Below are positions 41,852-51,840 of a DNA stretch of 64,000 nucleotides, piece after piece. Made by a program: the position numbers and the translations under genes. A model generated the notes under the pieces. It did not search any database, was not told the DNA's origin, and saw only the letters and a program-made list of their open reading frames with translations. The DNA is taken from positions 1 to 64,000 of the forward strand of contig NZ_PQGD01000019.1 of the NCBI RefSeq assembly GCF_002915575.1. The letters run 5' to 3'. Origin of the DNA: Superficieibacter electus. Its GTDB lineage: Bacteria; Pseudomonadota; Gammaproteobacteria; Enterobacterales; Enterobacteriaceae. The number at the start of each line of letters is the position of its first letter. Within the stretch, counting starts at the first letter, position 1.

Positions 41852-43090
41852 TCAGGCTCCCGGGACCAGACGTGGAGTGATAAATACTACCAGTTCCCGA
41901 CGTTCATTGTCTTTGCCATCATGACGAAAAAGTTGCCCAACCCAGGGAATGTCGCCAAGCAGCGGAATGCTATCCCGGGCCGATTTATTTTTTTGTGAGA
42001 AGATACCGCCCAGCGCCAGCGTTTCGCCGCTTTTTACCTCTACCTGGGTTTCAATTTCCTGTTTATCAATGGTCAGCACTTCGCCATCGGCCTGCTGGAG
42101 TACCTGTCCCGGCATATCCTGACTGATTCGCAACTTAAGGCGAATTCTTCCCTGCTGCATGATCGTTGGCGTGACCTCCATACCCAGCACGGCCTCTTTA
42201 AATTCAACCGAGGTTGCACCGCTTTCTCCACTGGAGACCTGATAGGGAATTTCACTCCCCTGCTTAATACTGGCCGGCTGAAGATGAGAAGCGAGAAGGC
42301 GTGGGCTGGCGATAATATCCAGTTGCTGCTTTTGTTCCAGTGCGGACAGCTCCAGTTCCAGCAAACGACCGTTAATACGCCCGATGTTAAACCCAACACG
42401 CGTAGTCGCTGAGCCGACCGATAAATCGCTACTCAGCGTGGTGATTTTACCTGCTCCGGGCGTTTGCGTAGCCTCTGCCAGACTCCATTTTACGCCCAGT
42501 TCACGCAGGCTTTTTTCATTGATAGTTACAATATGCGCGGCCAGTTCAACCTGACCTACCGGCAGATCCATGTCGGCCACCCAGCGTGAAAGCGCCTGCA
42601 GATTGGCTTTATCATCGCGCAGTAAGAGCCGGTTCATACGTTTATCGACGGTCATGGTACCTCGTGGGCTAAGCAGTTTTGCCCCTGCTTTTGCCAGCTC
42701 TTCCGCATCGGCGTACTGCAGCGTAATACTTTGTCCGACGAGGGGAAGATTTTGCTGTTGTCTGATAACCTCCGCTTCCTGCTTTGCCAGCCTTGCTGTT
42801 TGCCAGGCTTGCGAATGCACATGCATCACTGTTCCTTCCTGGCGTAGCACCAGCCCGGCGCTATTAAGTACGGTTTGCAGTGCCTGTTTCCAGGGAACAT
42901 TTACCAAACGTAAAGACAATGTACCGGTGACGTCGGGAGCAATGACCAGATTTTGCTGTTCGAGATCGGCCAGCGTTTGCAGCACCTGCGCGACGGGGAC
43001 ATCATCCACCACCAACGAGACCGGCTGCAGTTTTTGCGCCCATGCTAATGGCATTAACATTAGTAACAGAATGCTTATCCCTGTCTTCAT
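41852..43090 (-). CDS. hofQ: Secretin HofQ for DNA uptake
   Basis: The 412-residue precursor has a signal peptide (MKTGISILLLMLMPLAWA) and secretin features: N-terminal N-domains, then the C-terminal secretin core with SGESGATSVEFKEAVLGMEVTPTI and the FITPRLV end. It is shorter than type II secretins, as is usual for HofQ/ComE. It should form the outer-membrane pore for DNA used as nutrient. The ATG at 43090 lies inside hofP by 89 bp, an overlap also found in E. coli. Confidence 0.94.
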   Translation of the reverse strand: MKTGISILLLMLMPLAWAQKLQPVSLVVDDVPVAQVLQTLADLEQQNLVIAPDVTGTLSLRLVNVPWKQALQTVLNSAGLVLRQEGTVMHVHSQAWQTARLAKQEAEVIRQQQNLPLVGQSITLQYADAEELAKAGAKLLSPRGTMTVDKRMNRLLLRDDKANLQALSRWVADMDLPVGQVELAAHIVTINEKSLRELGVKWSLAEATQTPGAGKITTLSSDLSVGSATTRVGFNIGRINGRLLELELSALEQKQQLDIIASPRLLASHLQPASIKQGSEIPYQVSSGESGATSVEFKEAVLGMEVTPTIMQQGRIRLKLRISQDMPGQVLQQADGEVLTIDKQEIETQVEVKSGETLALGGIFSQKNKSARDSIPLLGDIPWVGQLFRHDGKDNERRELVVFITPRLVPGA

Positions 43091-43406
43091 GCGGTTCTCC
43101 TTCCCGTGACCAGGACCAGCGGGCGGGCTCACATCCCAACCCGGTTTCAATTTCTACTGCCTGCGTACTCAGTTGCACGACCCGCCAGCCGGTGGGCAAC
43201 TGGCTATTCATCTCCACCCGTCGCCATTTACCCTGCGCATCTCGTAATAAACCCACCTGCCGGGAAGCACGCGCGATCGTGCCCTGATAACGCCACTGAC
43301 TTAACTGCGCTATGTGACAATGGTCTTCCGGGGGCTGAAAAGGATCGCGCATACCGATTGCCATCGGCAGCATAATGAGGAGCAAAGCTCCGCGTTTAAC
43401 GCCCAT
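43002..43406 (-). CDS. hofP: HofP, DNA-uptake pilus assembly protein
   Basis: The 134-residue protein has an N-terminal hydrophobic stretch followed by MRDPFQPPEDHC, the PilP-type signature. E. coli HofP has the same length. It likely links the inner-membrane HofMNO complex to the HofQ secretin. Its 3' part overlaps hofQ by 89 bp in another frame, and its start overlaps the end of hofO by 11 bp. Confidence 0.87.
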   Translation of the reverse strand: MGVKRGALLLIMLPMAIGMRDPFQPPEDHCHIAQLSQWRYQGTIARASRQVGLLRDAQGKWRRVEMNSQLPTGWRVVQLSTQAVEIETGLGCEPARWSWSREGEPHEDRDKHSVTNVNAISMGAKTAAGLVGGG

Positions 43407-43860
43407 CGTTTGGTTCCAGTTGCAGCGTAAAATGCAGTCTCCCGGCGACCGGCTCCAGCGTGAATGCCGTTACAGTCATATCCTGCTGTGCCAGCAGGGC
43501 AAAGATATCTGGAACCGGTTGCCAACTGCTATCCAGTACCAGGGTTCCCCCCTTTATTGCAGGCTGCCAGCTTACAAATCGGGCGTCGTCTACCTGAAAG
43601 TCGAGCGGTGAAAAAGCCCTTGATGGTACCTGCTGCTCGATCAGCGCATCTGGTGGAGTTAATAACCGCAGTGCACGCTTGCGTGTAATAAGACGTTGCT
43701 GCAAAAGCGTCATTTGTGCCTCCCCGGCCTGCTTTTGCTGAGAGAGTGGTCGAAGAACAACCCACCACGCCAGTCCTCCCAATATGAGCGTAAACAGCAA
43801 CCAGCATACGCCGCGCGCGGCTGCGGGTAGCGCATAGAAGCGCTCAGGGTTGAGCATCAT
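43396..43860 (-). CDS. hofO: HofO, PilO-like pilus assembly protein
   Basis: The 154-residue protein has one N-terminal membrane helix (LLFTLILGGLAWWVVL) and a periplasmic domain, fitting the PilO role. Sequence similarity to E. coli HofO is moderate, strongest in FSPLDFQ and FTLQLE. I chose the first of two adjacent ATGs because GGAG lies 8 bases upstream. It overlaps hofN by 17 bp. Confidence 0.82.
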   Translation of the reverse strand: MMLNPERFYALPAAARGVCWLLFTLILGGLAWWVVLRPLSQQKQAGEAQMTLLQQRLITRKRALRLLTPPDALIEQQVPSRAFSPLDFQVDDARFVSWQPAIKGGTLVLDSSWQPVPDIFALLAQQDMTVTAFTLEPVAGRLHFTLQLEPNDGR

Positions 43861-44383
43861 TACCCGTCTCCTGAACAAGCTGATAGGAAAATTGCCAGTA
43901 CCCTTGCTCATCACGTCCGGTTTTACCAGGCGTGCCTGTTTGAAAGCCGGATAAACCTTGTAGCGCACTGTCCACGGCTTTTAGCGCCGCAAATGTATTG
44001 GCGCGGCCCATAACCGTCATCACCTGTTGCTGAACGCTTAGCTGCGTAAACCAGGCTTGTTCCGGTAAATCTGCTGCCATATCAGATAACACCTGTTGCC
44101 AGCGTTGCGTCAGCTCGCGTTGTTTTTGACGTGCACGTCGTTGCGCCTGCGCTAATTGCTGCGCCTTCCACTGCACCAGGCGTTGGTCCAGGGCATTGGC
44201 CAGTGCGGTATCGGCCTGGTAGCGGAGATTCTGCGTGGCATTGGTTGTGCTCACGCCAACGCGCAGGCAAAAAAACACGAAGGTTATACACAGCACCGAG
44301 CTTACGTAACACAGGCCCCAGAGGCGCAGACATTGCCGGCGACGACGCCTCCGCCAGGGTAAAAAATTGACCGCCGCGACCAT
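43844..44383 (-). CDS. hofN: HofN, PilN-like pilus assembly protein
   Basis: The 179-residue protein starts MVAAVNFLPWRRRRRR, the PilN-like NFLPWR signature, followed by one membrane helix and a coiled, Gln/Arg-rich periplasmic domain. Length equals E. coli HofN. The long upstream open frame is a shadow of hofM. It begins 2 bp after the hofM stop. Confidence 0.87.
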   Translation of the reverse strand: MVAAVNFLPWRRRRRRQCLRLWGLCYVSSVLCITFVFFCLRVGVSTTNATQNLRYQADTALANALDQRLVQWKAQQLAQAQRRARQKQRELTQRWQQVLSDMAADLPEQAWFTQLSVQQQVMTVMGRANTFAALKAVDSALQGLSGFQTGTPGKTGRDEQGYWQFSYQLVQETGNDAQP

Positions 44384-44385
44384 GG

Positions 44386-45177
44386 CTATTGCTCCCCCAG
44401 CGCCAGGCCCAGGGCAATGGTAAATCGATCGCCACAGGCAGGTAGCGGCGGGTGCTGCAGGCTCACTGTGCTCCAGGGGTCCAGTTGGGGTGTCGTCAGG
44501 GTTTGCGACGTACACTGCACCACCTGGTGGGTTTCACAAGCCAGATGTCGGGCAAGCTGCACAGGAGAAGGTACTTCGCACACATTGCAGCATCCCCACG
44601 CATCCCGTGTCGCCCATAGCCACCGCTCGTCATGCTGCCAGGCCAGGCACTGCTCTCCGGCTTTAAGCCACGGCAGAAAGTGTTGTAGTACGCAGGCGTC
44701 GGGCGTAATTGCCGTCAGGCGTAAACGCAGCATGGCCGCCAGCCGGGAGAGACTGGCGATATCATGCTGGCGAGCAGCGGTGACGCAGTAGAGGTTGTCC
44801 TGTTCGTGCTCAAGATAGTCAAAACAGAGCACTTCAGGCTCCATATCCAGAGATTGTGCCATAGAGTGGGTGATCCACTCAGCCTGTTCGCTTTCACGCA
44901 GCACCAACGCCGGACGAGAAAGCCTTTTTTGTAACGTTCTGTCGGCGGGGAGAGAGATGCGCACGCAGTGCTGTATTGGCAGTTCACGACGCCAGTTGCG
45001 CAGTGCGTCAGCCAGCGCCTCTGGCTGTAAAATTTGCCCCTGTGAAACGATGCCGGAAACCAGCGGGATCTGCCACCAGCGGCGTAGCGACCAGCGTGAG
45101 CGAACATGTTCAAGCGCAACAATAACCACTTGATCCTGCTGGATATGTAAACCAGTTTGCCAAAGCCGAAATGCCAT
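44386..45177 (-). CDS. hofM: HofM, PilM-like pilus assembly protein
   Basis: The 263-residue cytoplasmic protein resembles HofM, an actin-fold PilM-like partner of HofN, and starts MAFRLWQTGLHIQQDQVVIVAL. It is the first gene of the hofMNOPQ operon, divergent from mrcA. Together these genes serve uptake of DNA for catabolism in E. coli; regulation by Sxy/CRP-S is known there but I did not find a clear CRP-S site here. Confidence 0.9.
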   Translation of the reverse strand: MAFRLWQTGLHIQQDQVVIVALEHVRSRWSLRRWWQIPLVSGIVSQGQILQPEALADALRNWRRELPIQHCVRISLPADRTLQKRLSRPALVLRESEQAEWITHSMAQSLDMEPEVLCFDYLEHEQDNLYCVTAARQHDIASLSRLAAMLRLRLTAITPDACVLQHFLPWLKAGEQCLAWQHDERWLWATRDAWGCCNVCEVPSPVQLARHLACETHQVVQCTSQTLTTPQLDPWSTVSLQHPPLPACGDRFTIALGLALGEQ

Positions 45178-45296
45178 AAAAAACGATCTCCTTATCCTGT
45201 GCCAAATGACGGCTATATCAATGCATCTGGCTTGCCTTTATACTACCGCGCGGTTGTTTATAAACTGCCCAGACCAAACTAAATGGGAAATCTCCG

Positions 45297-47849
45297 GTGA
45301 AGTTCGTAAAGTATTTATTCATCCTTGCAGTTTTTTGCATTCTGCTGGGAGCAGGCTCGATTTATGGCCTTTATAAATTTGTTGAGCCGCAGCTGCCTGA
45401 CGTTGCCACGCTCAAAGATGTGCGCCTGCAAATTCCAATGCAGATTTACAGCGCTGACGGTGAACTGATGGCGCAGTACGGCGAAAAACGTCGTATCCCG
45501 GTCACCCTCGCCCAGATGCCGCCGGAAATGGTGAAAGCCTTTATCGCCACGGAAGACAGCCGCTTTTATGAGCATCACGGCGTCGATCCAGTAGGGATCT
45601 TCCGTGCTGCCAGCATCGCGCTTTTTTCCGGTCACGCCTCGCAGGGGGCCAGTACCATTACTCAACAGCTGGCGCGAAACTTCTTCCTTAGTCCGGAACG
45701 CACCCTGATGCGTAAAATTAAGGAAGTATTTCTCGCGATCCGTATTGAGCAGTTAATGAGTAAAGATGAGATCCTCGAACTCTATCTGAACAAAATTTAC
45801 CTCGGCTATCGGGCGTATGGCGTGGGTGCGGCGGCGCAGGTTTATTTTGGTAAAACCGTCGATGAGCTGACCCTGAGCGAGATGGCCACCATTGCCGGCC
45901 TGCCAAAAGCGCCTTCAACATTTAACCCGCTGTACTCGCTGGATCGCGCAACATCGCGTCGTAATGTGGTGTTATCGCGGATGTTAAGCGAAGGCTATAT
46001 CACGCAGGATCAATACGAGCAGGCACGTAATGACGTTATTGACGCCAACTACCATGCACCTGAAATCGCGTTTTCAGCGCCTTACCTGACTGAACTGGTA
46101 CGCCAGGAGATGTTTACCCGCTACGGCGAAAAAGCGTATGAAGATGGCTATCGCGTGTACACCACCATCAGCCGTAAAAATCAGCAGGCCGCGCAGGATG
46201 CGGTGCGCAATAACGTGCTGGATTACGATATGCGCCACGGCTATCGCGGCCCGGCAAATGTGCTGTGGAAGATAGGCGAAGCCGCGTGGGATAACAAAAA
46301 AATCACCGACTCGCTGAAAGCACTACCTTCCTACGGTCCGCTGGCTCCGGCAGTGATCACCTCCGCCTCGCCGCAGGAAGCGACCGCCATACTGGGCGAC
46401 GGGACGACGGTTTCGTTGCGTCTGGAAGGGGTTCGCTGGGCGCGGCCATGGATTTCCGATACCCAGCAGGGACGTACGCCAGGGAAAGTTACCGACGTCG
46501 TACAAACCGGTCAGCAGGTATGGGTACGTAAGGTGAACGACAGCTGGTGGCTGGCACAGGTGCCGGACGTTAACTCGGCGCTGGTGTCTATCAATCCGCA
46601 CGATGGCGCAATCCTCGCGCTGGTGGGCGGTTTTGATTTCAATCAGAGCAAATTTAACCGCGCCACGCAGGCGTTGCGTCAGGTCGGGTCGAATATTAAA
46701 CCGTTCCTTTATACGGCTGCGATGGATAAAGGTCTGACGCTGGCCAGTATTCTGAACGATGTACCGATTTCCCGCTGGGATGCCGGTGCCGGTTCCGACT
46801 GGCGGCCGAAGAACTCCCCTGCCGAATATGCCGGGCCTATCCGCCTGCGCCAGGGGCTGGGGCAGTCGAAAAACGTGGTGATGGTGCGCGCCATGCGGGC
46901 GATGGGCGTGGATTACGCAGCGGAATATTTGCAGCGTTTCGGCTTCCCGGCACAGAACATTGTGCATACCGAATCGCTGGCACTGGGTTCCGCATCCTTT
47001 ACGCCAATGCAGGTCGCCCGCGGCTATGCGGTGATGGCGAACGGCGGCTTCCTCGTCGATCCTTACTTTATTACTAAGATCGAAAATGACCAGGGTGGTG
47101 TGATTTTTACGGCTAACCCGAAAGTCGCCTGTGCGGAGTGTGATATTCCGGTGATTTACGGCGAGACACAGAAATCAAACGTGCTGGAAAACCAGGATGT
47201 TGAAAACGTTGCCACCTCGCAGGAGCAAAAAAATCTGGCGGTGCCGATGCCGCAACTGGAACAGGCGAATCAGGATCTGGTCGCCCGTACCGGCAGCCAG
47301 CAGTACGCGCCGCACGTGATCAACACGCCGCTGGCCTTTTTGATCAAAAGCGCGCTGAACTCTAATATCTTTGGCGAACCGGGCTGGATGGGGACGGGCT
47401 GGCGCGCGGGGCGCGATTTACAGCGCCATGATATAGGTGGCAAAACCGGTACGACGAACAGTTCTAAGGATGCGTGGTTCTCCGGTTATGGTCCTGGTGC
47501 GGTGACGTCCGTGTGGATTGGCTTTGACGATCATCGCCGCGATTTAGGACGCACTACCGCCTCCGGCGCAATTAAAGATCAGATTTCCGGTTATGAAGGC
47601 GGCGCGAAGAGCGCCCAGCCCGCCTGGGATGCCTTTATGAAGTCGATTCTGGACGGCGTGCCAGAAGACCCGCTGACCCCGCCACCAGGGGTTATCACGG
47701 TGAATATCGATCGTAGTACCGGGCAGCTCGCCAACGGCGGCAATAGCCGCGCGGAGTATTTCATTGAAGGCACCCAGCCTACGCAGCAGGCGGTGCATGA
47801 AGTGGGCACAACGATTATTGATAACGGCGAAACGCACGAGCTGTTTTGA
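45297..47849 (+). CDS. mrcA: Penicillin-binding protein 1A
   Basis: The 850-residue bifunctional peptidoglycan synthase has one N-terminal membrane helix, a glycosyltransferase domain (EDSRFYEHHGVDPVG, GASTITQQLARN) and a transpeptidase domain. The latter has SNIK as SxxK, SKN as SxN and KTGTT as KTG. Length equals E. coli PBP1A. The start is GTG at 45297. It is divergent from hofM. Confidence 0.99.
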   Translation: MKFVKYLFILAVFCILLGAGSIYGLYKFVEPQLPDVATLKDVRLQIPMQIYSADGELMAQYGEKRRIPVTLAQMPPEMVKAFIATEDSRFYEHHGVDPVGIFRAASIALFSGHASQGASTITQQLARNFFLSPERTLMRKIKEVFLAIRIEQLMSKDEILELYLNKIYLGYRAYGVGAAAQVYFGKTVDELTLSEMATIAGLPKAPSTFNPLYSLDRATSRRNVVLSRMLSEGYITQDQYEQARNDVIDANYHAPEIAFSAPYLTELVRQEMFTRYGEKAYEDGYRVYTTISRKNQQAAQDAVRNNVLDYDMRHGYRGPANVLWKIGEAAWDNKKITDSLKALPSYGPLAPAVITSASPQEATAILGDGTTVSLRLEGVRWARPWISDTQQGRTPGKVTDVVQTGQQVWVRKVNDSWWLAQVPDVNSALVSINPHDGAILALVGGFDFNQSKFNRATQALRQVGSNIKPFLYTAAMDKGLTLASILNDVPISRWDAGAGSDWRPKNSPAEYAGPIRLRQGLGQSKNVVMVRAMRAMGVDYAAEYLQRFGFPAQNIVHTESLALGSASFTPMQVARGYAVMANGGFLVDPYFITKIENDQGGVIFTANPKVACAECDIPVIYGETQKSNVLENQDVENVATSQEQKNLAVPMPQLEQANQDLVARTGSQQYAPHVINTPLAFLIKSALNSNIFGEPGWMGTGWRAGRDLQRHDIGGKTGTTNSSKDAWFSGYGPGAVTSVWIGFDDHRRDLGRTTASGAIKDQISGYEGGAKSAQPAWDAFMKSILDGVPEDPLTPPPGVITVNIDRSTGQLANGGNSRAEYFIEGTQPTQQAVHEVGTTIIDNGETHELF

Positions 47850-47861
47850 TATAGGATCGCC

Positions 47862-48108
47862 TGACCTGACATCAGCGCATGTCATGCCGGGCGGCGTCTT
47901 CGCCTTGCCCGGCCTACAAGAATTGCGCCGTCATGTTGCACTCGCTATTGTAGGCCCGGTAAGCGCAGCGCCACCGGGCAGGTCGCCTGACCCTGACATC
48001 AGCGCGTGTCATTCCGGTCTCCGCCTTGCCCGGCCTACAAGAATTGCGCCGTTATGTTGCACTCGCTATTGTAGGCCCGGTAAGCGCAGCGCCACCGGGC
48101 AGGCGGGG
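47862..48108. repeat. Tandem BIME, two units of about 121 bp
   Basis: Two copies of a unit containing CGCCTTGCCCGGCCTACAAG and the complementary TAGGCCCGGTAAGCGCAGCG half begin about 47862 and 47983, with the first landmarks at 47901 and 48022. Opposed REP halves make stem structures between convergent mrcA and nudE. Confidence 0.8.
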
Positions 48109-48669
48109 CTACAATCGCCCTTGCCCCTTCAGCCATTCACGGACCAGAAACAGCGCGCTGACATTGCGCGCTTCATTAAAGTCCGGCTCTTCCAGCAAAT
48201 CCATTAAATGCGCCAGCGGCCAGCGGACCTGCGGTAGCGGCTCAGGCTCGTCACCTTCCAGCGACTCCGGATAGAGATCTTCCGCCACCAGGATGTTCAT
48301 TTTGCTGGAAAAATAGGAGGGAGCCATGCTGAGTTTTTTCAGGAAAGTCAGATTATTCGCACCGAAACCGACCTCTTCTTTCAGTTCCCGGTTGCCCGCT
48401 TCAAAAATAGTTTCACCCGGATCGATAAGCCCCTTTGAGAAACCCAGCTCGTAGGATTCGGTGCCGACTGCATATTCACGGATCAGAATCACATGGTCGT
48501 CCACGATAGGCACGATCATGACCGCCTCTCGCGTTGAAGGACGCATCCTTTCATAAACGCGGCGCACACCGTTACTGAATTCCAGATCGACACTTTCGAC
48601 GTTAAAAAGGCGTGAACTGGCGACGGTTTCAACGTGCAGGATGGTCGGTTTTTGTAATGGTTTACTCAT
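48109..48669 (-). CDS. nudE: ADP compounds hydrolase NudE
   Basis: The 186-residue Nudix hydrolase cleaves ADP-ribose, Ap3A and NADH in E. coli. The Nudix box is intact: GLIDPGETIFEAGNRELKEE, followed by VG. Length equals E. coli NudE. It is convergent with mrcA and divergent from igaA. It is a second ADP-ribose-handling gene in this window besides the nadV-prs-nrtR group. Confidence 0.98.
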   Translation of the reverse strand: MSKPLQKPTILHVETVASSRLFNVESVDLEFSNGVRRVYERMRPSTREAVMIVPIVDDHVILIREYAVGTESYELGFSKGLIDPGETIFEAGNRELKEEVGFGANNLTFLKKLSMAPSYFSSKMNILVAEDLYPESLEGDEPEPLPQVRWPLAHLMDLLEEPDFNEARNVSALFLVREWLKGQGRL

Positions 48670-48970
48670 GGGGCCAGATCTTTGCTGTGGTAACAGGCAT
48701 TATTGTGCGACATACCGCACGGTTTCGGCAATCCATATTGCTGGTTCTTTACATTTTCGTAACGTCAATATGCCTTTCCTTTTTGCCCACAAAAGTCAAG
48801 AGGTTGAATTGCAATTGAGAATAAACTGATACACGCCCTGAAACCAGTTTGTTACCATCGCGCGTTGCGGAATAGCAGGCTAATTCTTACGCACTACGTT
48901 GGGTGCCGGGCTGCCACGCATTTACGTAACTCATCCATACGACCTGTAAGAAAAGTAAGATAGGAAAAGC
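48670..48970. promoter_or_regulatory. nudE-igaA divergent intergenic region
   Basis: These 301 bases separate divergent nudE and igaA and should hold both promoters. Small frames overlapping the nudE start show no ribosome-binding site or recognisable product. I see no operator of a known type. Confidence 0.4.
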
Positions 48971-51100
48971 ATGGGCACCTTTTTAATTTTTTTTGCTGCT
49001 GTGCTGGCCTGCGTGCTGCTTGCAGGATGGTTTTTCAGACATAAATTTCATCGCCATCATCTGCCCTGGTTGCATACATTTGCCAGTGCCACAACGCGTA
49101 AGCTGACGGCTGAAGAACAGAGTGCCGTAGAAAATTATCTGGATAGCCTCAGCCGCATCCAGCAGTTGCCCGTATCCGGTGCCAGCGCACCGCCGGTGTC
49201 GCTGAGCCTTAATGCGCAAAGTTATACCGTTATGGCCCTGACGCGCTCAATTACCCGTTATGGCATTACGACGGATGACCCTAATAAATGGCGCTATTTT
49301 CTTGATTCTGTTGAAGTTCATCTCCCCCCTTTCTGGGAACAGTACATTAATGATGAGAATAACGTAGAGCTGATCTATACCAGTTCATTGCCGCTGGTTA
49401 TTGCGCTCAATGGCCATACTATTGGCGAGTATGTTCAGGAGGCGCACAGCTATGCCCTGGAGCGGCCAGCATCAACGGAAACTTCGATACGTGGTGAAGA
49501 AAGCGAGCAGATTGAACTGCTTAATATTCGTCAGCAAACGCGTGAAGAATATATCCTGAGCCGCCCGGACGGTCTGCGCGAGGCATTACTGATCGTCGCC
49601 TCTTTTTTATTTATGTTCTTCTGCCTGATTGCCCCGGATGTGTTTTTACCCTGGCTGATGGGTGGAGCTATTCTGCTGCTGGCCGCCGGGTTATGGGGGC
49701 TTTTCGCGCCACCGATGAAGAGTATGCGCCGTGAAATCCACTGCCTTCGCGGCACACCTAAGCGCTGGGGACTTTTTGGCGAAAACAACCTAGAACAGGT
49801 CAATAACATCTCGCTGGGCATTATCGACCTTATCTATCCGCGCCACTGGCAGCCATGGGTTACTCAGGATTTAGGTCAGCAAACTAATATTGATATCTAT
49901 CTCGACCGTCACGTCGTCCGGCAGGGACGTTTTTTGTCGCTGCATGATGAGGTCAAGAATTTCCCGCTTCAACACTGGCTGCGTAGCACGGTGATCGCAG
50001 CAGGTGCCCTGTTAGTTGTGATTATGTTGTATGCCAGTGTGCCGCTGGAGATGCCGTTTAAATTTACCCTTTCCTGGCTTAAGGGCGCGCAAACCATAGA
50101 AGCCACCAGCGTTAAACAACTGGAGGAAAAAGGCGTCCGCACCGGTGATACGCTGCGTATTCAGGGCAGCGGTATGTGCAATATTCATCCGGGTGGAAAT
50201 TGGGGGGGCCGCTCCAGTTCACCATTTATGCCCTTTGACTGCTCTCAAATCGTCTGGAACGATGCGCCACCGCTTCCGCTGCCGGAATCCGACACGGTTA
50301 ACAACGCGACGGCATTAATGCAGGCGATTAATCAACAATTGCACCCGGGCCCTGATGAAGTTACCCGTGTGAGCCCGGCGCTACGCTCGGCGATTCAAAA
50401 GTCAGGGATGGTACTGCTGGATGATTTCGCAGATATTGTGCTTAAGACGCAACAACTCTGCGCGGCGGCTGATGAATGCATCAGGCTAAAAAACGCGCTG
50501 GTTAACCTCGGCAATACCAAAGACTGGGACACGCTGACTAAACGTGCCAGTGCCGGGAGGCTTGACGGCGTTAACGTTCTGCTGCGCCCGGTCAGCGCAG
50601 AATCGCTGGAAAACATGGTCACGACCACGGCGGCACCGTTTGTGACACGCGAAACCTCGCGCGCGGCGCAGGCGCTCAATAGCCCGGCCCCCGGCGGTTT
50701 TCTGATCTCCAGTGACGAAGGCAGCGATCTGGTGAATCAACCCTATCCTCCGGTGACGTTATATGACTACCCGGCGCATGAGCAATGGGGAGAGTTTCAG
50801 CGCCTGGCTGAAATGCTGATGCATACGCCATTTACCGCAGAGGGTATTGTGACCAGGCTGTTTACCGATGCGAACGGCACTCAGCATATCAGCCTGCACC
50901 GCATGCCCGATCGGGCGGGTCTGTGGCGCTATCTGGCAACGACGCTACTGATGCTGGCGATGATCGTCTGCGTCATTTACAACGGCGTACAGGCCATTCG
51001 GCGCTATCAACGCAATCGCACTCGCCTGGCCAGAATTCACAGCTATTATGACAGTTGCCTGAATCCGGTCTTAATTCCCTCACCGGATAAGCATGCCTGA
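48971..51100 (+). CDS. igaA: Inner-membrane Rcs inhibitor IgaA
   Basis: The 709-residue protein matches IgaA (YrfF, MucM), which restrains the Rcs phosphorelay and is essential where Rcs is intact. It has an N-terminal helix, a cytoplasmic domain, hydrophobic segments near residues 205-240 and 335-355, a large periplasmic domain with cysteines and a last helix at about 655-675. AGGAAA lies before the ATG. Confidence 0.97.
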   Translation: MGTFLIFFAAVLACVLLAGWFFRHKFHRHHLPWLHTFASATTRKLTAEEQSAVENYLDSLSRIQQLPVSGASAPPVSLSLNAQSYTVMALTRSITRYGITTDDPNKWRYFLDSVEVHLPPFWEQYINDENNVELIYTSSLPLVIALNGHTIGEYVQEAHSYALERPASTETSIRGEESEQIELLNIRQQTREEYILSRPDGLREALLIVASFLFMFFCLIAPDVFLPWLMGGAILLLAAGLWGLFAPPMKSMRREIHCLRGTPKRWGLFGENNLEQVNNISLGIIDLIYPRHWQPWVTQDLGQQTNIDIYLDRHVVRQGRFLSLHDEVKNFPLQHWLRSTVIAAGALLVVIMLYASVPLEMPFKFTLSWLKGAQTIEATSVKQLEEKGVRTGDTLRIQGSGMCNIHPGGNWGGRSSSPFMPFDCSQIVWNDAPPLPLPESDTVNNATALMQAINQQLHPGPDEVTRVSPALRSAIQKSGMVLLDDFADIVLKTQQLCAAADECIRLKNALVNLGNTKDWDTLTKRASAGRLDGVNVLLRPVSAESLENMVTTTAAPFVTRETSRAAQALNSPAPGGFLISSDEGSDLVNQPYPPVTLYDYPAHEQWGEFQRLAEMLMHTPFTAEGIVTRLFTDANGTQHISLHRMPDRAGLWRYLATTLLMLAMIVCVIYNGVQAIRRYQRNRTRLARIHSYYDSCLNPVLIPSPDKHA

Positions 51101-51156
51101 TTCTGAACGGCGACAGTTGTGATACGCTGTCGCCTTTCTTGTGCCTGGAGAGTGAT

Positions 51157-51840
51157 ATGCAACCCGATATTCGCTGGCAGGACGTCGATACCGTCCTGCT
51201 GGACATGGACGGCACTCTGCTCGACCTCGCCTTCGACAACTATTTCTGGCAGCACCTGGTTCCTGAAACCTATGGCGCGGCCCGTGGCGTGAGTCCGCAG
51301 GAGGCGCAGGCGCTTATTCGTCAGGAATACAGCGCAGTGCAGCATACGCTAAACTGGTATTGTCTGGATTACTGGAGTGAACGCCTGGGGCTGGATATCT
51401 GCGCAATGACCACCGCGCAGGGGCCACGCGCGCTGTTACGCGAGGACACCATCCCTTTTCTTGATGCACTAAAGGCGTGTGGGAAACAGCGCATTCTGCT
51501 GACCAATGCCCATCCGCATAACCTGGCAGTCAAGCTGGAACATACGGGTCTGGGTGCGCACCTTGATTTATTACTTTCCACCCACACATTTGGTTATCCG
51601 AAAGAGGATCAGCGGCTCTGGCAGGCGGTCACCCAAAAGACCGGTTTGAACCCTGAGAAAACGCTATTTATTGATGACAGCGAACCGATTCTGGATGCCG
51701 CAGCGCACTTTGGCATTCGCTATTGCCTTGGCGTCACGAATCCGGACTCCGGATTAGCGGAGAAGTGCTATCAGCGCCATCCATCGCTCAATGACTACCG
51801 ACGTTTGATCCCCTCACTTAATGTGAAGGAGTTGCCATGA
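51157..51840 (+). CDS. yrfG: GMP/IMP nucleotidase YrfG
   Basis: The 227-residue HAD-superfamily phosphatase has motif I in LLDMDGTLLDL, motif II in ILLTNAHPH, and the motif III/IV region KEDQRLW with LFIDDSEP. E. coli YrfG hydrolyses purine nucleotides. I chose the ATG at 51157, which has GGAGAG at good distance. Its stop overlaps the hslR start codon (ATGA). Confidence 0.95.
   Translation: MQPDIRWQDVDTVLLDMDGTLLDLAFDNYFWQHLVPETYGAARGVSPQEAQALIRQEYSAVQHTLNWYCLDYWSERLGLDICAMTTAQGPRALLREDTIPFLDALKACGKQRILLTNAHPHNLAVKLEHTGLGAHLDLLLSTHTFGYPKEDQRLWQAVTQKTGLNPEKTLFIDDSEPILDAAAHFGIRYCLGVTNPDSGLAEKCYQRHPSLNDYRRLIPSLNVKELP

Noticed and set aside
46323-46967. 214-codon frame antisense to mrcA
   Set aside because: It is within the transpeptidase coding region and is not protein-like.
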